In this document: one piece after another, positions 1 through 8,178 of the stretch
Numbering within the stretch: position 1 is the stretch's first letter
Layout: every line of letters begins with the position of its first letter
Assembly (NCBI RefSeq): GCF_900044055.2
Contig: NZ_FCOX02000001.1
Coordinates: forward strand, 1 to 64,000
DNA: 64,000 nucleotides
Source of the DNA: Caballeronia calidae
GTDB lineage: Bacteria; Pseudomonadota; Gammaproteobacteria; Burkholderiales; Burkholderiaceae
Reading direction: 5' to 3'
Position numbers and translations under genes: made by a program
The notes under the pieces: model-generated
The model's input: only the letters and a program-made list of their open reading frames with translations
The model's database searches: none
Told to the model about the DNA's origin: nothing

Positions 1-202
1 ATGATTTATTCCATCCAAAGATGAAAAAACCTTCCTCTGATACTTCGTGTGAGACTCTTGATTACTTTTGCTATTGCCGATTCCGAAGAACCAGCCGCAC
101 TCGCCATCAAGCGCCCACACTTATCGGCTGTTAGTTTTTAAAGAGCACATCGCAAGAGCTTTACTACCCTTCCGTCTTGCGTCGCTGCATCAGCAGCAGA
201 GA
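1..202 (-). promoter_or_regulatory. rRNA operon 5' leader (16S lies left of the window)
   Basis: Read on the minus strand, this stretch holds a boxA-type antitermination signal followed by the sequence typical of betaproteobacterial pre-16S leaders (motif AACAGCCGATAAGTGTGGGC, about 133-114). The mature 16S start is not in the window; I infer it lies a short distance to the left. The small ORF calls possible in this stretch look like chance. Identification rests on remembered leader sequences and on the promoter found just upstream. Confidence 0.72.
136..147 (-). promoter_or_regulatory. boxA antitermination element of the rRNA leader
   Basis: The minus strand reads TGCTCTTTAAAA, matching the rrn boxA consensus (TGCTCTTTAACA) at all but one position. 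In rRNA operons this RNA site recruits NusB/NusE and prevents Rho termination. It lies about 55-65 nt downstream of the inferred start site, as expected for a pre-16S leader. Confidence 0.7.
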
Positions 203-208
203 AACGAG

Positions 209-258
209 ATTGTGAAGAACGTTTCTTTATCTGTCAACAAGAATTTGAAGCTTTCTTT
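209..258 (-). promoter_or_regulatory. rrn P1-type promoter with AT-rich upstream element
   Basis: On the minus strand a perfect -35 TTGACA (237-232) is separated by 17 nt from a -10 CACAAT (214-209). Directly upstream (258-238) is an A/T-rich tract like an UP element. Transcription would start near 202 and run left into the rRNA leader. The strong -35, UP element and leader with boxA together fit a growth-rate-controlled rRNA promoter. Confidence 0.7.
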
Positions 259-527
259 TCTTGTCGACCGCGCCAGGAGCCTTCTACAACCTTCTCCAAG
301 CACATAACGAAACCACCTTCCCCGCTCCCTTCGCGTTCATCGAATCGCGAAGGAACGGAATTCTAGTGAGCGAACCGCGCCTCCGCAAGGGGAAAACGAA
401 AAAATATTCAGTGTCTCCGAACGATGATCGTGCCGACGGCTACTCGTGCTGCAACGCCACACGATAAAACCCGCTTCCAAGCGACTACAATTAAAGGTTC
501 TCCGCACCAATTCATTCTTGTATCGAT

Positions 528-1742
528 ATGCGCTCGCGAATCGCAAAACGTATTCCCCCGGACGCCGACAAGCTCGTCAGCCTCTCCCTCGCGCTCTTTG
601 CGTCCGGCAGCCGCGTCGAGGATCGCTTCTGGGAAGCCCGCCTGGACACGCTCATCGCCAAGCTCGTACGCAACGGCAACCAGACGACGCTCGACGCCGC
701 GCTCGACCATCTGCAGCAGAATCATCCGGACGCCTATGGCGCGCTGGCCGATATGGCCGAGACGCACAGCGAGTCGTTCAGAATCGACATCGACGGCGCG
801 CCTCACGAAGCGTTGCTGATCGCCGCGCCCGTGCTCGCGTGGACGCGCTACGCGATCCCGTCCGGCTCGCTCAAAAGCGATGCCGTCGATGCATTGCGCA
901 CGCAGATGCAAGCGCATGTCCTCGCGGCAGGCGCGCGCGTGACCGTCGCGCCCTATCTCTACAGCATCGACCAGTTGCCGAGACATCACGTCGATACGGC
1001 GCGCCTCGCGCAACAGTTGCTGCAAACCGTGCAGAGCGGCAGCGCGGCGCGCCTGAACCTGGCCGACCTTCCGGAGACCTCGCCGATTCTCGCCGACCCG
1101 CGCTTTCTGCTGGCTCTCGTCGTCGTGCCGGCCGGCGCGGCGCTGTTCCGCTGGCAGGAGGACGAGAACGGCAGTCGCGTCGAACGTGGCCAATGTCTCG
1201 AACAGTGGGCGGCACAGGGCGGCCCGAGCTTTGCAGCGATCCTTCCCGGCTGCGAGTTCGAATGCCTGCTTCCCGACGCCTATTACTCGGCCTGTCGCGA
1301 TGCCGATGAGCAAGTCCGTCCGCACACCGTGCGTACCGCCGTCCGATATCTCTTCGACACCCTGGGCACCGCGCCTCAGGACTTGCGCGCGGTCATCGCG
1401 GGTTTCGGCGACCGGCGCATCGACGAATACCGCATCGGCTTCACGCGGCGCGGCAGCAATGACGTCATCTATGGCGTCGTGTGGCCGCTCTACGGACGAG
1501 AGAACGGAGAGCTGGGGATGGACGAGGATGCCGTCGATCTCGAAGGCGCGAATGGTCCGGTCGAGCAAATCGTCGAGTTGCTGAAGAAAGCCGGCGTATC
1601 GGACGTGCGCAGACATGCGGGACGCTTCGAGCCGGAGTTCTGCGACGACTGCGGCGTACCGCTCTATGCCGATCCGCTCGGCGAGATCGTCCATGCCGAA
1701 ATGCCTGAAGACGCTGAGCCGGCACAACCACATTTCCATTAA
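528..1742 (+). CDS. DUF2863 family protein
   Basis: A 404-residue soluble protein that I recognise as the DUF2863 family of Burkholderiales; its function is unknown. It has no signal peptide or membrane segment. Near the C-terminus is a CxxC pair (Cys372 and Cys375, in EFCDDCGVPLY) that could bind a metal, after which the protein ends in an acidic tail with HFH. The start at 528 has no clear Shine-Dalgarno sequence but matches the conserved N-terminus (MRSRIAKRIPPDADKL). It is read away from the leftward rRNA promoter and is followed by a strong terminator, so it is probably a single-gene unit. Confidence 0.8.
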   Translation: MRSRIAKRIPPDADKLVSLSLALFASGSRVEDRFWEARLDTLIAKLVRNGNQTTLDAALDHLQQNHPDAYGALADMAETHSESFRIDIDGAPHEALLIAAPVLAWTRYAIPSGSLKSDAVDALRTQMQAHVLAAGARVTVAPYLYSIDQLPRHHVDTARLAQQLLQTVQSGSAARLNLADLPETSPILADPRFLLALVVVPAGAALFRWQEDENGSRVERGQCLEQWAAQGGPSFAAILPGCEFECLLPDAYYSACRDADEQVRPHTVRTAVRYLFDTLGTAPQDLRAVIAGFGDRRIDEYRIGFTRRGSNDVIYGVVWPLYGRENGELGMDEDAVDLEGANGPVEQIVELLKKAGVSDVRRHAGRFEPEFCDDCGVPLYADPLGEIVHAEMPEDAEPAQPHFH

Positions 1743-1774
1743 CGGCGCCAATTAGCTGCTTTATCAGCCCTGCG

Positions 1775-1800
1775 AACCCCGCCCTAGCGCGGGGTTTTGT
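1775..1800 (+). terminator. Rho-independent terminator after the DUF2863 gene
   Basis: Perfect 8-bp stem AACCCCGC / GCGGGGTT with a 6-nt loop, followed by TTGT. It lies 33 nt after the stop codon. Confidence 0.8.
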
Positions 1801-1829
1801 GCATTTATGCCTATGCCATTCGGATAGGG

Positions 1830-1883
1830 GGTCAAGTGACCTCAAATTTGTCAATATTACCGGGACGCCGGCACTCAACCGGC
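1830..1883. promoter_or_regulatory. Inverted repeats upstream of the LuxR-type regulator
   Basis: Two short perfect inverted repeats lie in the 190-bp gap before the regulator gene: GGTCA-2-TGACC (1830-1841) and GCCGG-7-CCGGC (1867-1883). They could be operators for autoregulation or simple hairpins; nothing else in the gap decides between these. Confidence 0.3.
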
Positions 1884-1932
1884 ATTGGGTTCCCGAAGCT
1901 ACGGCGACGGGTGTATTGACGAGAGGTAAAGC

Positions 1933-2742
1933 ATGAAAATAAACATCATTGGTTCCGACGCCGAACGCCGTGCGGGCCTTAAAACATTGCTGCGCCGCGT
2001 TGCGCGCCAGGCGCAATTCACCGAGGCGAAGGACTGGAGACAAGCTCGTTCTGCCTTGAAACGCGCTCAACCCGACATGATCGTGATCGACTGGGCGTCG
2101 AATCTGCGCATAGGCGACCTGCAGAACGTGCTCGACGATGCGCCCCGCATTCCGGTTGCAGTCATGGTCGACCGCTGCGGCGCCGCCCTCGTCTACGCAC
2201 TGATGAGCGCGGGGGTAATGGGCGTGATCCCGCGAATGCTCGATCCAATCCTGATTCTTCGCGCACTGGAGATGGTGCTCGTCGGTGGACACTATATTCC
2301 GCCAGACGTCGTCGACCCGGAACTGACGCTCGAACTCACCGCCCGCCGCGCGCAAATCGGCGTCAAGCTTCCGCACAAGATTCGCCATCATCCGACGCTC
2401 TCGCCCCGGCAACGGCAGATCATGCGCTGCGTGCACATGGGAAGCACGAACAAGATGATCGCGAAGACGCTCGGTATCAGCGAAGGCACGGTGAAAATCC
2501 ACCTTGCAAGTATCTTCCAGCAACTCGGTGCGACGAATCGCGCCGCCGCGGTCGCGATTTACAACGGCGTGCAAAACGCACATCTCGAGATTCTGCGGAG
2601 CGGAGACGCGTCATCGGTGCGGGTCGTGTCGGGCCAGCCAGGGGTGATCCCGCTGCGCAGGCCACGGACGCGCTATCCATCGCTCCTCGACAACGACGCG
2701 GCCTCGCTGCCGATCGCCGCCGAGCCTGAATCACCGTTCTAG
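1933..2742 (+). CDS. LuxR/NarL-type DNA-binding regulator with an atypical receiver domain
   Basis: 269 residues. The N-terminal ~120 residues have a response-regulator fold pattern (MKINIIGSDAERRAG at the start, Asp53 in MIVIDW). A LuxR helix-turn-helix follows at about 155-212 (TLSPRQRQIMRCV, GISEGTVKIHL). The receiver looks degenerate: only one acidic residue (Asp9) sits where an Asp/Glu pair is expected, and the conserved Ser/Thr and Lys positions are Val and Arg (VAVMVD, VIPR). It may therefore bind DNA without phosphorylation. No sensor kinase is adjacent. A good ribosome site (GAGAGGTAA) precedes the ATG. The ~55 residues after the helix-turn-helix look disordered. Confidence 0.78.
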   Translation: MKINIIGSDAERRAGLKTLLRRVARQAQFTEAKDWRQARSALKRAQPDMIVIDWASNLRIGDLQNVLDDAPRIPVAVMVDRCGAALVYALMSAGVMGVIPRMLDPILILRALEMVLVGGHYIPPDVVDPELTLELTARRAQIGVKLPHKIRHHPTLSPRQRQIMRCVHMGSTNKMIAKTLGISEGTVKIHLASIFQQLGATNRAAAVAIYNGVQNAHLEILRSGDASSVRVVSGQPGVIPLRRPRTRYPSLLDNDAASLPIAAEPESPF

Positions 2743-2801
2743 CAACAAACGAGGCGAACGGGTCCGTCCTTTGCGCACACGTTTTACGCGCAACGAGTAA
2801 T

Positions 2802-3485
2802 ATGCAAGGCATGGGGTTCTTCTACACACCGCTACCGCTTTGGCTTACCGTCGGCAGCTGGATCGTCGCCGCGGGAGTGCTCGTGCTCGCGCTGATGCAG
2901 CGCCCGTTCGCGCGCCTGCAAGACGCCACGCTGCAGAACGTGTGGCTCGGCGTCATCGTCGCGGTCTCGGTGCTGTGGGCGTGCAACGCATGGTTCGACG
3001 ACGGACCCGTTATCCATCTGCTGGGCGCGACGCTGATGGTCACGCTGTTCGACTGGCGGCTCGCGCTCATCGGCACCGCTGCAACGACAGGCCTCGCCGC
3101 GGTCGTACTCGATGCTTCCTGGCTCTCGGTCGCGACCACGTATCTTCTTTTCGGCGCATTGCCCGTCGCGGTCTCGACCCTGCTGCAACGTCTGAGCAAC
3201 GCCTGGCTGCCTCGTAATCTCTTTACCTTTATCGCCGGGCATGGCTTCATCACGTCGGCGGCCGCGGTTGCGGCGGCGTGCGGCGCAACCGTGCTGCTGG
3301 AGATGGCGCTCGCCGGCGGCCACATCGTCGTGCCCGCCGCGTTCACGCGTGGCTCGCTGCTGCTGGGCGGGGGCGAAGCGCTGTTCACCGGTCTGCTCAC
3401 CATCCTCATCACGGTGTACAAGCCTGCGTGGATCACCACGTATGATGTGCGCCGATATCGCCTCGATCGCGGTCCGCGCGTCTAG
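2802..3485 (+). CDS. CbiM-like energy-coupling factor transporter integral membrane protein
   Basis: 227 residues, nearly all hydrophobic, with about six predicted membrane helices, consistent with the CbiM/NikM substrate-specific subunits of cobalt or nickel ECF transporters. The N-terminus is MQGMGFFYTPLPLWL; the second Met (2811) is an alternative start. The characteristic His ligands at the mature N-terminus of true CbiM are not present, and no cbiQ/cbiO energising module is nearby, so metal transport is uncertain. It may be a stand-alone member of the family. It lies 59 nt after the LuxR-type regulator in the same direction. Confidence 0.6.
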   Translation: MQGMGFFYTPLPLWLTVGSWIVAAGVLVLALMQRPFARLQDATLQNVWLGVIVAVSVLWACNAWFDDGPVIHLLGATLMVTLFDWRLALIGTAATTGLAAVVLDASWLSVATTYLLFGALPVAVSTLLQRLSNAWLPRNLFTFIAGHGFITSAAAVAAACGATVLLEMALAGGHIVVPAAFTRGSLLLGGGEALFTGLLTILITVYKPAWITTYDVRRYRLDRGPRV

Positions 3486-3632
3486 GTTTCGCGAAACGCA
3501 CCGGTCGGTTGCCGCCGGGATCGACTCATATCGGATTTCTGCCAGTCGTCAGGCGCGCAAAGTACGATAAGATTGAACTCCTTCCCCACACGGCGCATCT
3601 TACTTGCCCGTGTCTTCTTAGCGCCAGACTTG

Positions 3633-4238
3633 ATGGAAAGTAACTACGCACCGCGCCGGCTCCTGCGGCTCGTCGGCCGGTTGGCGGCATGCGCATCGTT
3701 GGCATGCGCGGTCTCCGCTTTTGCCGATTCGCTCGACGAGCGCAACGAACTGATTCACCACTTCGTCACCGACTTCAACGCCAATCCGCTCGTCGCGGAT
3801 TGCGCCGCGCATGGCAACTTCATCGCCAGCACATCCACGGCCTTCGATCACGTCGAATTTCCGCCTACTTCGTTCGATGATTCCCACTCCGCGATCGAGC
3901 CTTGGAATGATTCGTTCGACGAGAAGAAACAGCGAATCAAGGTGGACAACGTCGTGACCGTCGAAGGTCAAGGCATTCCGAAGAACGGCGAGCGCGATTC
4001 CACCGCGCTCAAGTTCCGATGCGGTTATGTCGGCAGCCAGATGCTCGCGTTCGGCTGGAACGATCCCGTGCCGCCCTTGCGCGCACACGCCGAACCGCGC
4101 TCCACACACGCGACGGGCAAGCACGGCGCAAAAGGCAAAGCGGCGGCAGGCAAGACGAAAAACTCGGGCAAGAGCACGGCAAAGAGCGCGTCGAAGTCTT
4201 CAGGCAAGTCGACGAAGCAATCGACCAAGAAGCACTGA
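3633..4238 (+). CDS. Secreted BspC-like protein with Lys/Ser-rich tail
   Basis: 201 residues from the Met at 3633; an in-frame Met at 3573 would add 20 residues. The chosen start gives a normal signal peptide: two Arg pairs, a hydrophobic core, and a probable cut after SAFA. The mature part has two Cys (CAAHGNF, FRCGYV) that could form a disulfide. I associate it with the BspC-domain proteins of Burkholderia; function unknown. The last ~55 residues are a low-complexity tail of Lys, Ser, Gly, Ala and Thr ending KQSTKKH, strongly basic and probably disordered. It may bind DNA, RNA or cell-wall polymers, which is only a guess. It ends at a bidirectional terminator. Confidence 0.65.
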   Translation: MESNYAPRRLLRLVGRLAACASLACAVSAFADSLDERNELIHHFVTDFNANPLVADCAAHGNFIASTSTAFDHVEFPPTSFDDSHSAIEPWNDSFDEKKQRIKVDNVVTVEGQGIPKNGERDSTALKFRCGYVGSQMLAFGWNDPVPPLRAHAEPRSTHATGKHGAKGKAAAGKTKNSGKSTAKSASKSSGKSTKQSTKKH

Positions 4239-4265
4239 TCCGCTTCTCCCCGCGTCGAAGACACA

Positions 4266-4306
4266 GAAAAAAGGGCGTGGCCACACAAAGTGGCCACGCC
4301 CTTTTT
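4266..4306. terminator. Bidirectional terminator between the BspC-like gene and the M14 peptidase gene
   Basis: Long stem AAAAAGGGCGTGGCCA paired with TGGCCACGCCCTTTTT around a short loop. A-run on the left and T-run on the right mean it can stop transcription from both sides of these convergent genes. Confidence 0.85.
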
Positions 4307-4329
4307 GCGTCTGCGTGAATCGCCGGCCG

Positions 4330-5490
4330 TCAATCGCCGAACGACTGGAGATGCCACAAAATAGCCTGCAACATCGATGCGCCGAGCGCCGCGCTGCGCG
4401 CGCCGTTCCAGCCGACGCTCTCGTCGGGCAGATTGGCGTTGTCCTTGAACGGCATCTCCAGCGTCAGCGACAGACATGTGTACTCGTTGCCGATGTACTT
4501 CGATGCGAGCTTGAGCGCATCCGTCTGATACTTGCCCGACTCGTAGCCGTAGACGTCCTGAAAATCCGGGCTCGCCTGCTTGAAGAAATCGACGAAGGCC
4601 TTCTGCTCTTTCGCCTGCTGCTCGGTGAAGCCCGGCAGCATCTCCGACCCCGCCACGAACACGTACGGAATGGCTTCGTCGCCATGGATATCGAAGAAGA
4701 GGTCGCAGCCGGTATCCTCGATCGCCTCGCGCACGAGCAGCACTTCAGGGCTGCGCTCGGCGCTCGGCTCCATCCACTCGCGATTCAGGTTCGCGCCCGC
4801 CGCGTTGGTGCGCAGGTTGCCGAGCACGCTGCCATCGGGATTCATGTTCGGCACGATATGGAACACGGCGCGTTCGAAGAGCGCGCGCGCGACCGGATCG
4901 CCCGCCCAATCCCCGAAGCCCGCGAGGCGCTTCACGAGACCTTCGACGAACCATTCGGCCATCGTCTCGCCCGGATGCTGGCGCGCGATGATCCACACTT
5001 TCTTCTTCGGTGCGGCGTCGCCGAAGTCCGGCAGACCGAGCGAGAGCACCGACATCGGCCGGCCCTGCACCGTGCTGCCGAGCTCGGTCAGCGTCGCGAG
5101 CGGCATCTGCTGGACGGCGCCGAGAAATTCCGAGTGGCGTTCCTCGCTGTAAGGCTCGAAGTACGCGTAATAGATGCGGTCGAAGTCCGGCGTGTGATCG
5201 ATCTTCATGACCTTGCCGTCGTATTCCGTCGATACGCGGAACCAGTTCACGCGGTCATAGCTCGCGACGGCTTCGTAGTCGCGCCAGCCTTCCGGAAACG
5301 CGCACTGCGCCGCGTTCTCGAAGGTCATCACCAGACGCTCGCCGCGCGCGCCCGATACGCGGAAGTAGAACCATTGCGCGAAATCGGCATGCGAATCGGG
5401 ACGAATGCGCAGGCGGATGTCCGCGGGCTCGTCGGCATTGATGACTTCGATCGCGCCCGCGTCGAAGTTGCTTGAAATGGAGAGGCTCAT
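4330..5490 (-). CDS. M14 family zinc carboxypeptidase
   Basis: 386 residues, cytoplasmic (no signal peptide). The N-terminal ~130 residues form the beta-sandwich found in cytosolic carboxypeptidase-like M14 enzymes; the catalytic domain follows. Zinc ligands are visible as His172 and Glu175 (RQHPGETMAEW) and His269 (FFDIHGDE); the catalytic Glu is Glu345 (LTLEMPF). The substrate motif NMNPDG is present at 215-220. The ATG at 5490 (MSLSISSNF) has a good ribosome site (AAGGAAAC); the longer reading frame upstream overlaps yaaA and is not used. It is probably cotranscribed with yaaA, 32 nt upstream. It would remove C-terminal residues from peptides or peptide-like tails; the exact substrate is unknown. 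Confidence 0.85.
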   Translation of the reverse strand: MSLSISSNFDAGAIEVINADEPADIRLRIRPDSHADFAQWFYFRVSGARGERLVMTFENAAQCAFPEGWRDYEAVASYDRVNWFRVSTEYDGKVMKIDHTPDFDRIYYAYFEPYSEERHSEFLGAVQQMPLATLTELGSTVQGRPMSVLSLGLPDFGDAAPKKKVWIIARQHPGETMAEWFVEGLVKRLAGFGDWAGDPVARALFERAVFHIVPNMNPDGSVLGNLRTNAAGANLNREWMEPSAERSPEVLLVREAIEDTGCDLFFDIHGDEAIPYVFVAGSEMLPGFTEQQAKEQKAFVDFFKQASPDFQDVYGYESGKYQTDALKLASKYIGNEYTCLSLTLEMPFKDNANLPDESVGWNGARSAALGASMLQAILWHLQSFGD

Positions 5491-5522
5491 CTGTGTTTCC
5501 TTGCGTGCTTGCCGTACGGATC

Positions 5523-6302
5523 TCATTCCGCTACGCGGCGACGAAATAGGTATGTCGTATCGTTCGATGCCTTCGCATCGAACTTGTAGCCTTCGCTGTC
5601 GAAGCCCTTGAGCGCTTCCGGCTCGTCGATGCGGTTCTCGACCGCATAACGCGCCATCAGCCCGCGCGCGCGCTTCGCGTGAAAGCTGATGATCTTGTAT
5701 CGCCCGCCCTTCCAGTCCTCGAACACGGGCGAGATGACGGGCGCGGCCAGCAGTTTCGGCTTGACCGACTTGAAATACTCCTCCGACGCGCAATTCACCA
5801 GCACGCGCGCGCCACGCTGCTTCTTCAGTTGCTCGTTGAGCGCCGCCGTGATGCGCTCGCCCCAAAAGGCGTACAGATCCTTGCCGCGCGCGTTGGGAAA
5901 CTTCGTGCCCATTTCCAGCCGATAAGGCTGCAGCAGATCCAGCGGCCGCAACAGGCCGTACAGCCCCGACAGCACGCGCACATGGTTCTGCGCAAAATCG
6001 AGATCGCTCGCCGACAGCGATTTTGCGGCGAAGCCTTCATACACGTCGCCGTTGAACGCGAGCACCGCCTGCTTGGCGTTGTGCGCGTCGAAGGTCGTCG
6101 ACCAGTCTGCGTAGCGCTGGAAATTGAGCGCCGCGAGCTGATCCGAAATGCCCATCATGCCGCCGATCTGCTGCGGCGAGAGTTCGCGCAGGCCGCCGAT
6201 CAATTCGGCGGCGTCATCGACGAACTGCGGCAGCGTGTGCTTCTTGATATGGGCGGGCGTCTCGTAGTCGAGCGATTTGGCGGGCGAGAGAACGATTATC
6301 AT
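5523..6302 (-). CDS. yaaA: Peroxide stress protein YaaA (DUF328)
   Basis: 259 residues, close to the usual length. The N-terminus [16 protein letters not shown] and the motifs [10 protein letters not shown] and [10 protein letters not shown] are hallmarks of YaaA, which in E. coli lowers intracellular free iron during hydrogen peroxide stress and so limits Fenton damage. The conserved late segment with [12 protein letters not shown] is present. It is the first gene of a leftward pair with the M14 peptidase gene and diverges from the PIN-domain gene. Confidence 0.92.
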   Translation of the reverse strand: MIIVLSPAKSLDYETPAHIKKHTLPQFVDDAAELIGGLRELSPQQIGGMMGISDQLAALNFQRYADWSTTFDAHNAKQAVLAFNGDVYEGFAAKSLSASDLDFAQNHVRVLSGLYGLLRPLDLLQPYRLEMGTKFPNARGKDLYAFWGERITAALNEQLKKQRGARVLVNCASEEYFKSVKPKLLAAPVISPVFEDWKGGRYKIISFHAKRARGLMARYAVENRIDEPEALKGFDSEGYKFDAKASNDTTYLFRRRVAE

Positions 6303-6358
6303 GGAGGCTCGCCGGCACGCCGCCGGCGATCATTGGCATAAACCCCTGATTGTATCGA

Positions 6359-6850
6359 ATGGACCATTCCGCCGCGCCGCCGCCGTTGCCGTTGTCGTCC
6401 CCGATGCGCGTGGTGCTCGATTCGAACGTGTGGATCGACATCCTCGTATTCGACGACCCCGCCACGCGCCCGATTCACGCGGCCCTCGAAGCCCGCACGC
6501 TCGAAGCGCTGATCGACGAGCGCTGTCTCAGGGAGCTCACGCGCGTGCTCGACTATCCGCAGTTCGTGCGCATGGAAGTCGACAAGACCGCGGCGCTCGC
6601 GACCGTCGCGCGCCTGTCGACGCACGTCGCCGCGACCATCGACGAAAACGAGCGGCCGCTGCCCAAGTGCCGCGACCGCGACGATCAAAAGTTTCTGGAG
6701 CTCGCGCACGCGTCGGGCGCCGACTGGCTCGTTTCGAAGGACCGCGCGGTGTTGAAGCTCGCACGGCGCGTCGCCCGCGACTTCGCGTTTCGCATCGCGG
6801 AGCCGAAGCCCTTCGTTCTCGAATTCGAGGCACAGGCGGCCATCGGCTGA
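6359..6850 (+). CDS. PIN-domain protein (putative toxin, PIN family), no antitoxin nearby
   Basis: 163 residues from ATG 6359; a TTG at 6350 and an internal ATG at 6404 are alternatives. The PIN nuclease core starts at VVLDSNVWIDIL (Asp21), with later acidic residues in KCRDRDDQKFLELA and the SGADWLVSKDRAVL motif, consistent with metal-dependent RNase activity of VapC relatives. No small antitoxin ORF is found on either side: yaaA diverges and the aminotransferase gene follows. It belongs to the group annotated as 'putative toxin component, PIN family', which is often solitary, and may act in RNA processing rather than as a toxin. Confidence 0.75.
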   Translation: MDHSAAPPPLPLSSPMRVVLDSNVWIDILVFDDPATRPIHAALEARTLEALIDERCLRELTRVLDYPQFVRMEVDKTAALATVARLSTHVAATIDENERPLPKCRDRDDQKFLELAHASGADWLVSKDRAVLKLARRVARDFAFRIAEPKPFVLEFEAQAAIG

Positions 6851-6891
6851 TGCTGTCTTAAAATAGCTGCGAGCCATCATCCATTGCCCAC

Positions 6892-8079
6892 ATGACCATG
6901 AACGCCACGCACGAATTGCCGCCGACACCGCCCGAGCTTTCCTTCCCGTCGCGTCTGCCCAATGTGGGCACGACCATCTTCACCGTGATGAGCGCGCTCG
7001 CGACGCAAAAAGGCGCGGTGAATCTCGGTCAGGGTTTCCCCGATTTCGATTGCGATGCGCGCATCGTCGATGCCGTCGCGACCGCGATGCGCGACGGCCA
7101 CAATCAATATCCGCCGATGGCCGGCGTCGCGCCGTTGCGCCAGGCGATCGCGCGCAAGATCGACTCTCTTTACGGCCGTGCCTACGACGCCGACCGCGAG
7201 ATCACCGTGACCGCCGGCGCGACGCAGGCGCTGTTGACCGCGATCCTGTGCTGCGTGCATCCGGGCGATGAAGTCATCGTCATCGAGCCGATGTACGACA
7301 GCTACGTGCCGTCGATCGAGCTCGCGGGCGGCAAGCCCGTGTTCGTGTCGCTCGAAGCACCCGATTACGCACTGCCCTTCGACAAGATCGCCGCCGCGAT
7401 CACGCCGAAGACGCGCCTCCTGATGATCAACACGCCGCACAACCCGACCGGCCGCGTGTGGCACGCGGAGGACATGAAGAAGCTCGAAGAGATCGTGCGC
7501 GGCACCAACGTGCTGATCGTCTCCGATGAAGTCTATGAGCACATGGTCTATGACGGCGCGCCGCACGAAAGCGTCTCGCGCTATCCGGAACTGGCGAAGC
7601 GCAGCTTCGTCGTGTCGAGCTTCGGCAAGACGTTTCATGTGACCGGCTGGAAAGTGGGCTACGTGGCCGCGCCCGCTGCGCTCACCGCCGAATTCCGCAA
7701 GGTGCATCAGTTCAACGTGTTCACGGTGAACACGCCGATGCAGATCGGCCTCGCGCATTATCTCGAGGATCCGAAGCCATATCTGGAGCTGCCCGCGTTC
7801 TATCAGAAGAAGCGCGATTTCTTCCGCGAAGGCCTCGCAAAGACACGCTTCTCGCTGTTGCCGTCCGAAGGCACGTACTTCCAGTGCGTCGACTATTCGA
7901 AGATCAGCGACATGCCCGAAGCCGAATTCTCGCAATGGCTCACGAGCGAAATCGGCGTCGCGGCGATTCCGGTGTCGGCGTTCTATCACGAGAGCCATGA
8001 ATCGGGCGTCGTGCGCTTTTGCTTCGCGAAGAAGGAAGAGACGCTCGCGCTCGCGCTCGAACGTCTCGCCAAACTCTGA
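6892..8079 (+). CDS. PLP-dependent aminotransferase, probably methionine aminotransferase
   Basis: 395 residues, class I/II fold type I aminotransferase. Visible motifs are NLGQGFPDFD, NTPHNPTGRVW, VSDEVYEHMVYDG and the PLP Schiff-base Lys246 in SSFGKTFHVTGWK. The N-terminus RLPNVGTTIFTVMSALA closely follows E. coli YbdL, which transaminates methionine and aromatic amino acids to oxo acids; it could serve methionine salvage. Kynurenine aminotransferase-like enzymes are the main alternative. It precedes the hydroxyacyl-CoA dehydrogenase gene by about 100 nt but is not obviously functionally tied to it. Confidence 0.85.
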   Translation: MTMNATHELPPTPPELSFPSRLPNVGTTIFTVMSALATQKGAVNLGQGFPDFDCDARIVDAVATAMRDGHNQYPPMAGVAPLRQAIARKIDSLYGRAYDADREITVTAGATQALLTAILCCVHPGDEVIVIEPMYDSYVPSIELAGGKPVFVSLEAPDYALPFDKIAAAITPKTRLLMINTPHNPTGRVWHAEDMKKLEEIVRGTNVLIVSDEVYEHMVYDGAPHESVSRYPELAKRSFVVSSFGKTFHVTGWKVGYVAAPAALTAEFRKVHQFNVFTVNTPMQIGLAHYLEDPKPYLELPAFYQKKRDFFREGLAKTRFSLLPSEGTYFQCVDYSKISDMPEAEFSQWLTSEIGVAAIPVSAFYHESHESGVVRFCFAKKEETLALALERLAKL

Positions 8080-8178
8080 CCGACGGCGCGCGCCATTCCG
8101 CGCGCGCTCGATCGGCTGGCCTCGCCCGACGCTGTGCGAGCCACGCGTGTTCCATTCCTGAAGGAGCAGAGCCGCATC

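Noticed and set aside
68..467. Two small ORFs (79 and 68 codons) at the left edge
   Set aside because: They lie on the strand opposite to a clear rRNA leader and promoter, and their translation shows no family.
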